This document shows, one piece after another, positions 5,762-8,096 of a stretch of DNA of 8,096 nt; within the stretch, counting starts at the first letter, position 1; each line of letters opens with the position of its first letter. Source of the stretch: Thermoplasmata archaeon (GTDB lineage Archaea; Thermoplasmatota; Thermoplasmata; Thermoplasmatales; Thermoplasmataceae). Below the pieces are notes generated by a model. The model saw only the letters and a list, made by a program, of their open reading frames with translations, ran no database searches and had not been told where the DNA came from. Location: assembly GCA_021806345.1 (NCBI GenBank), contig JAJZXP010000376.1, positions 1-8,096 on the forward strand. Direction: 5' to 3'. The translations under genes and the position numbers were made by a program.

Positions 5762-7990
5762 CTATTGAATGAATTCTTCTGGGTCATATAAAACCTCGTC
5801 AACTATAAGTCCAATATCATCTCTGTATTCAAGACTGGAAGTAAGCGCAAAAATTCCTGGCTGAATTTCTTCAATGGATCCTCTCACGAGCATATGCTCA
5901 AAATCGCGATCATAAATGCTGACCGCAAACCGTTGTAGTTTTCTCATCATGAACCTGTCAGCACCCTTGGATTTCACAATGTCGATCAATTTTATGCCAT
6001 CTCCATACCTGACTAAAATTGTTTTTCTGACAGAGTCGTCTATTATCTGGAATTTCTCAGATGCGGTTCTAAATGAGATGCCAAGGTCAGACCTGCTAGG
6101 GCTAAGTAAAGAAATGATTTTTTTGGAATCCAGTGAGTTTGATTTCCAGTACAACTCGGAGAAATAAATAGTAAACATTCCAAAATCGAGCATGTCGCGT
6201 TTCTCATTATTAATAATATTGCGTGCAGTCTCTTCCCCCTTGCGTAAGATGCCGGGTGGCGATCTCTTGGGCGCATTAAAGACAACAACACTTCCCAGCC
6301 CTGATAATTTACCTTCTCTGTTGCAACGCCCTGCCGCTTGTGCTATTGAATCTAAACCGGCCATGGAACGGTAGACAACGGGAAAATCAAAGTCAACACC
6401 TGCTTCAACTAGCTGGGTGCTTATTACGCGGACTTTCTCATTGTTTTTCAACTTAGCTTTGATTTCCTCTATTTTCTTGCTCCTGTGTTCACCACACATG
6501 AGAGCTGATAAATGATACGTGCCTTCTGGCATTAATTTATAAAGTTCCCGACAACTCTTGCGATCTGAAACAACACATAAAACCTGTTTATACTTACCGA
6601 GTTCCACAGCGATCTCATCCAAATCTGATACAGATCTTAGATCCTTATGAAAATTGACCCTGACCCTCCTAAGGGAATCGTAAAGTTGTGGTACATTATC
6701 ACCCATGATTTCTCTGATTCCCTTCAAGCCCGGGAATCGTCTATCCACAATGTTTCGTTCCCCGAAAGCGGGTTGGGTGGCTGTTGAAATGACAAATGTC
6801 ACGTGATAATGATCTACGAGAAGCTGCATTGTTTCTAGTATAGGGCTCAACAATTCTACTGGCAATAATTGAGCCTCGTCTAGGATCACTACTGAGTTTA
6901 CGATGTTATGAAGCTTTCTGCACCTGCTAGGCTTAGCTGCGAAGAGAGATTCAAAAAACTGAACAGTAGTCGTAACAATAAATGGCGCATCCCAATTTTC
7001 ACAAGCAAGACGAGATTTTTGTGTGGAATCATTTTCCTCAAAGTTTGAATGATGTTCTATGACATTATCTTGGCCTATTACATCACGGAAGACCTTTGCA
7101 TTTTGCTCAATTATGCTTGTATATGGGATCACATAAATGACTCGGTCCATTCCATGAGAAACCGCGTGTGTAAGTGCAAACGCAAGACTTGATAGGGTTT
7201 TTCCTCCGCCAGTTGGAACAGAAAGGGAAAAAATTCCTTCTTGTTCACCTGCCATTTGTACGCATTTTGTTCTAACATTATGCCTGATTTGATTTACATG
7301 GGTTTTTTCTGAGTCATCTTCAAGATCCTTTATGTATTTGTTGTATCGTTTTATGATTTCGCTTAACGAAGAGTAACCTGCTCTGTTACGAGCTCTCACA
7401 CCATCCATATAGGATTCTGTGTCCAAGAAATCGGCGTCAACCAGACAAGAGTACAGCATCCTAATCCAAAGGGATAAATCCAAACCATTGGAGAATTTCC
7501 AAGGTGGATTTGGTAAACCTGACAATGGAATCAGAGAAAGAATATTTTGGTTGATATCATTCAAGTCTTTATGCTGAGATAATTGGAACTGGAGCGATGA
7601 CTTACGTCCGGTTGCTGAGATCCAGTCTGGTAACCCGCTATGATGCCCAGCTATGCTATAAGATAGGAACCTCCCTTTGTAGCCAAATTTGTTTTCGACT
7701 AATTCAGCCCCATAGATGGCATGTTGAATCTTACCGGATTTGTTCTCGAGATGTGCCTCGTCATCGAATCCACTCTTAGTACGGATATATCTCTGCCAGA
7801 TGAGTCTGCCTTTACCTACATCATGAGCAAGTCCTAATATCTCACCCCAACTTCCTGAGCCAAATTTTTCAGCGAAAGTTTTTGATAATTTTCCTGTAGC
7901 CATTAAATGCTCAGATAATAAATGTGGACGCTCCCAAATCCCATTTTCATTCTTTCTAACATGTGCAATATCTGTATCACCGATTTGCAT
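5762..7990 (-). CDS. cas3: CRISPR-associated helicase/nuclease Cas3 (HD domain N-terminal)
   Basis: Cas3 is recruited to target-bound Cascade, nicks the displaced strand, then unwinds and degrades DNA from 3' to 5'. Numbered from the ATG at 7988-7990 (742 residues), the HD nuclease shows His28, the His56-Asp57 pair in GLAHDVGKG, His90 in QHAIYGAELV, His116-His117 in GHHSG, and Asp185 in the VDADF segment. The superfamily 2 helicase follows: Walker A VPTGGGKT (258-265), DEAQ box (371-374), STATQP (402-407), STQLVEAGVDFDFP (524-536) and QAAGRCNREG (551-560). All motifs are intact. The frame stays open upstream to a TTG at 8084-8086, with ATGs at 8078, 8069 and 8039. The 7990 start is chosen because IAHVR directly before the HD domain resembles Cas3 N-termini, but none of the candidates has a clear ribosome binding site. 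It is the first gene of the operon, 13 nt before cas5c. Confidence 0.95.
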   Translation of the reverse strand: MQIGDTDIAHVRKNENGIWERPHLLSEHLMATGKLSKTFAEKFGSGSWGEILGLAHDVGKGRLIWQRYIRTKSGFDDEAHLENKSGKIQHAIYGAELVENKFGYKGRFLSYSIAGHHSGLPDWISATGRKSSLQFQLSQHKDLNDINQNILSLIPLSGLPNPPWKFSNGLDLSLWIRMLYSCLVDADFLDTESYMDGVRARNRAGYSSLSEIIKRYNKYIKDLEDDSEKTHVNQIRHNVRTKCVQMAGEQEGIFSLSVPTGGGKTLSSLAFALTHAVSHGMDRVIYVIPYTSIIEQNAKVFRDVIGQDNVIEHHSNFEENDSTQKSRLACENWDAPFIVTTTVQFFESLFAAKPSRCRKLHNIVNSVVILDEAQLLPVELLSPILETMQLLVDHYHVTFVISTATQPAFGERNIVDRRFPGLKGIREIMGDNVPQLYDSLRRVRVNFHKDLRSVSDLDEIAVELGKYKQVLCVVSDRKSCRELYKLMPEGTYHLSALMCGEHRSKKIEEIKAKLKNNEKVRVISTQLVEAGVDFDFPVVYRSMAGLDSIAQAAGRCNREGKLSGLGSVVVFNAPKRSPPGILRKGEETARNIINNEKRDMLDFGMFTIYFSELYWKSNSLDSKKIISLLSPSRSDLGISFRTASEKFQIIDDSVRKTILVRYGDGIKLIDIVKSKGADRFMMRKLQRFAVSIYDRDFEHMLVRGSIEEIQPGIFALTSSLEYRDDIGLIVDEVLYDPEEFIQ

Positions 7991-8057
7991 GGTTACTTTT
8001 TTGGAGAATGTTTCATTATCGCAACTGTCCACTTTTCTCATATGATACTTTTTAATA

Positions 8058-8086
8058 TTAATACATGGCATTTGAGTCATTGCCAA
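8058..8086 (-). promoter_or_regulatory. Candidate cas operon promoter
   Basis: On the minus strand TTGGCA (8081-8086, five of six to the -35 consensus) is followed after 17 nt by TATTAA (8058-8063, four of six to the -10 consensus). Transcription would begin near 8050, upstream of the ATGs at 8041 and 7990 but downstream of the TTG and two ATGs farther out. It is the best-spaced pair I found before cas3. The rest of 7991-8096 shows no other gene or strong hairpin. The window ends here, so a promoter farther upstream cannot be excluded. Confidence 0.4.
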
Positions 8087-8096
8087 TTTTTGACGT

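Noticed and set aside
6043..6291. Minus-strand open frame of 82 codons inside cas3
   Set aside because: It lies in a different frame from the conserved helicase region, with no domain or good ribosome binding site.
6864..6910. DEAQ in place of DEAH/DEVH in the Cas3 helicase, considered a missing key residue
   Set aside because: As far as I recall, DEAQ is common in this branch of Cas3 proteins, and all other helicase motifs are intact. It is not a defect.
298..8086. Absence of cas6, considered a gene loss
   Set aside because: Type I-C normally lacks cas6 because Cas5c processes the pre-crRNA. The locus is complete for its subtype.
1..8096. Search for an added defence, anti-CRISPR, transposon or toxin gene
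   Set aside because: Coding is continuous from 298 to about 7990 and every base is accounted for by known cas genes or short junctions. No transposase, terminal inverted repeats or extra gene is visible.

Overview
The window is one compact, apparently intact type I-C CRISPR-Cas locus (formerly the Dvulg subtype), read entirely on the minus strand. From high to low coordinates the order is cas3, cas5c, cas8c, cas7c, cas4, cas1, cas2, a leader of about 170 bp, and the leader-proximal end of a CRISPR array that runs off the left edge. This is the canonical I-C gene order with no accessory gene inserted. The host cannot be named from this piece: base composition looks moderate (low-to-mid 40s % G+C by eye), Shine-Dalgarno sequences are clear, and GTG is used as a start. 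That fits many bacteria, and I-C systems transfer widely.

Layout. Positions 1-126 hold two identical 32-bp repeats, one complete 33-bp spacer and a spacer cut by the window edge. Positions 127-297 are the leader. Positions 298-2329 carry the adaptation genes cas2, cas1 and cas4. Positions 2331-5748 carry the Cascade genes cas7c, cas8c and cas5c. Positions 5762 to about 7990 carry cas3. Positions about 7991-8096 hold a possible promoter and the uncertain cas3 start. All gene junctions are tight (4-bp overlaps ATGA and GTGA, a 1-bp overlap TGATG, gaps of 1, 13 and 14 nt), so a single operon with translational coupling is likely.

How the genes work together. Cas1-Cas2 with Cas4 select, trim and integrate spacers next to the leader. 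The array transcript is cut by Cas5c, which replaces Cas6 in this subtype and leaves an 11-nt 5' handle. Cas5c, Cas7c, Cas8c and Cas11c form the crRNA-guided surveillance complex, and Cas3 (HD nuclease plus helicase) degrades the bound target. The most interesting element is not a separate open frame: a strong ribosome binding site and ATG lie inside the 3' part of cas8c (ATG at 3671-3673). They are placed to make the separate small subunit Cas11c (135 aa), as has been described for type I-C. I see no new, undescribed system here; the points worth checking concern the internal gene, the leader architecture, the cas3 start, and charged insertions in Cas5c and Cas7c.
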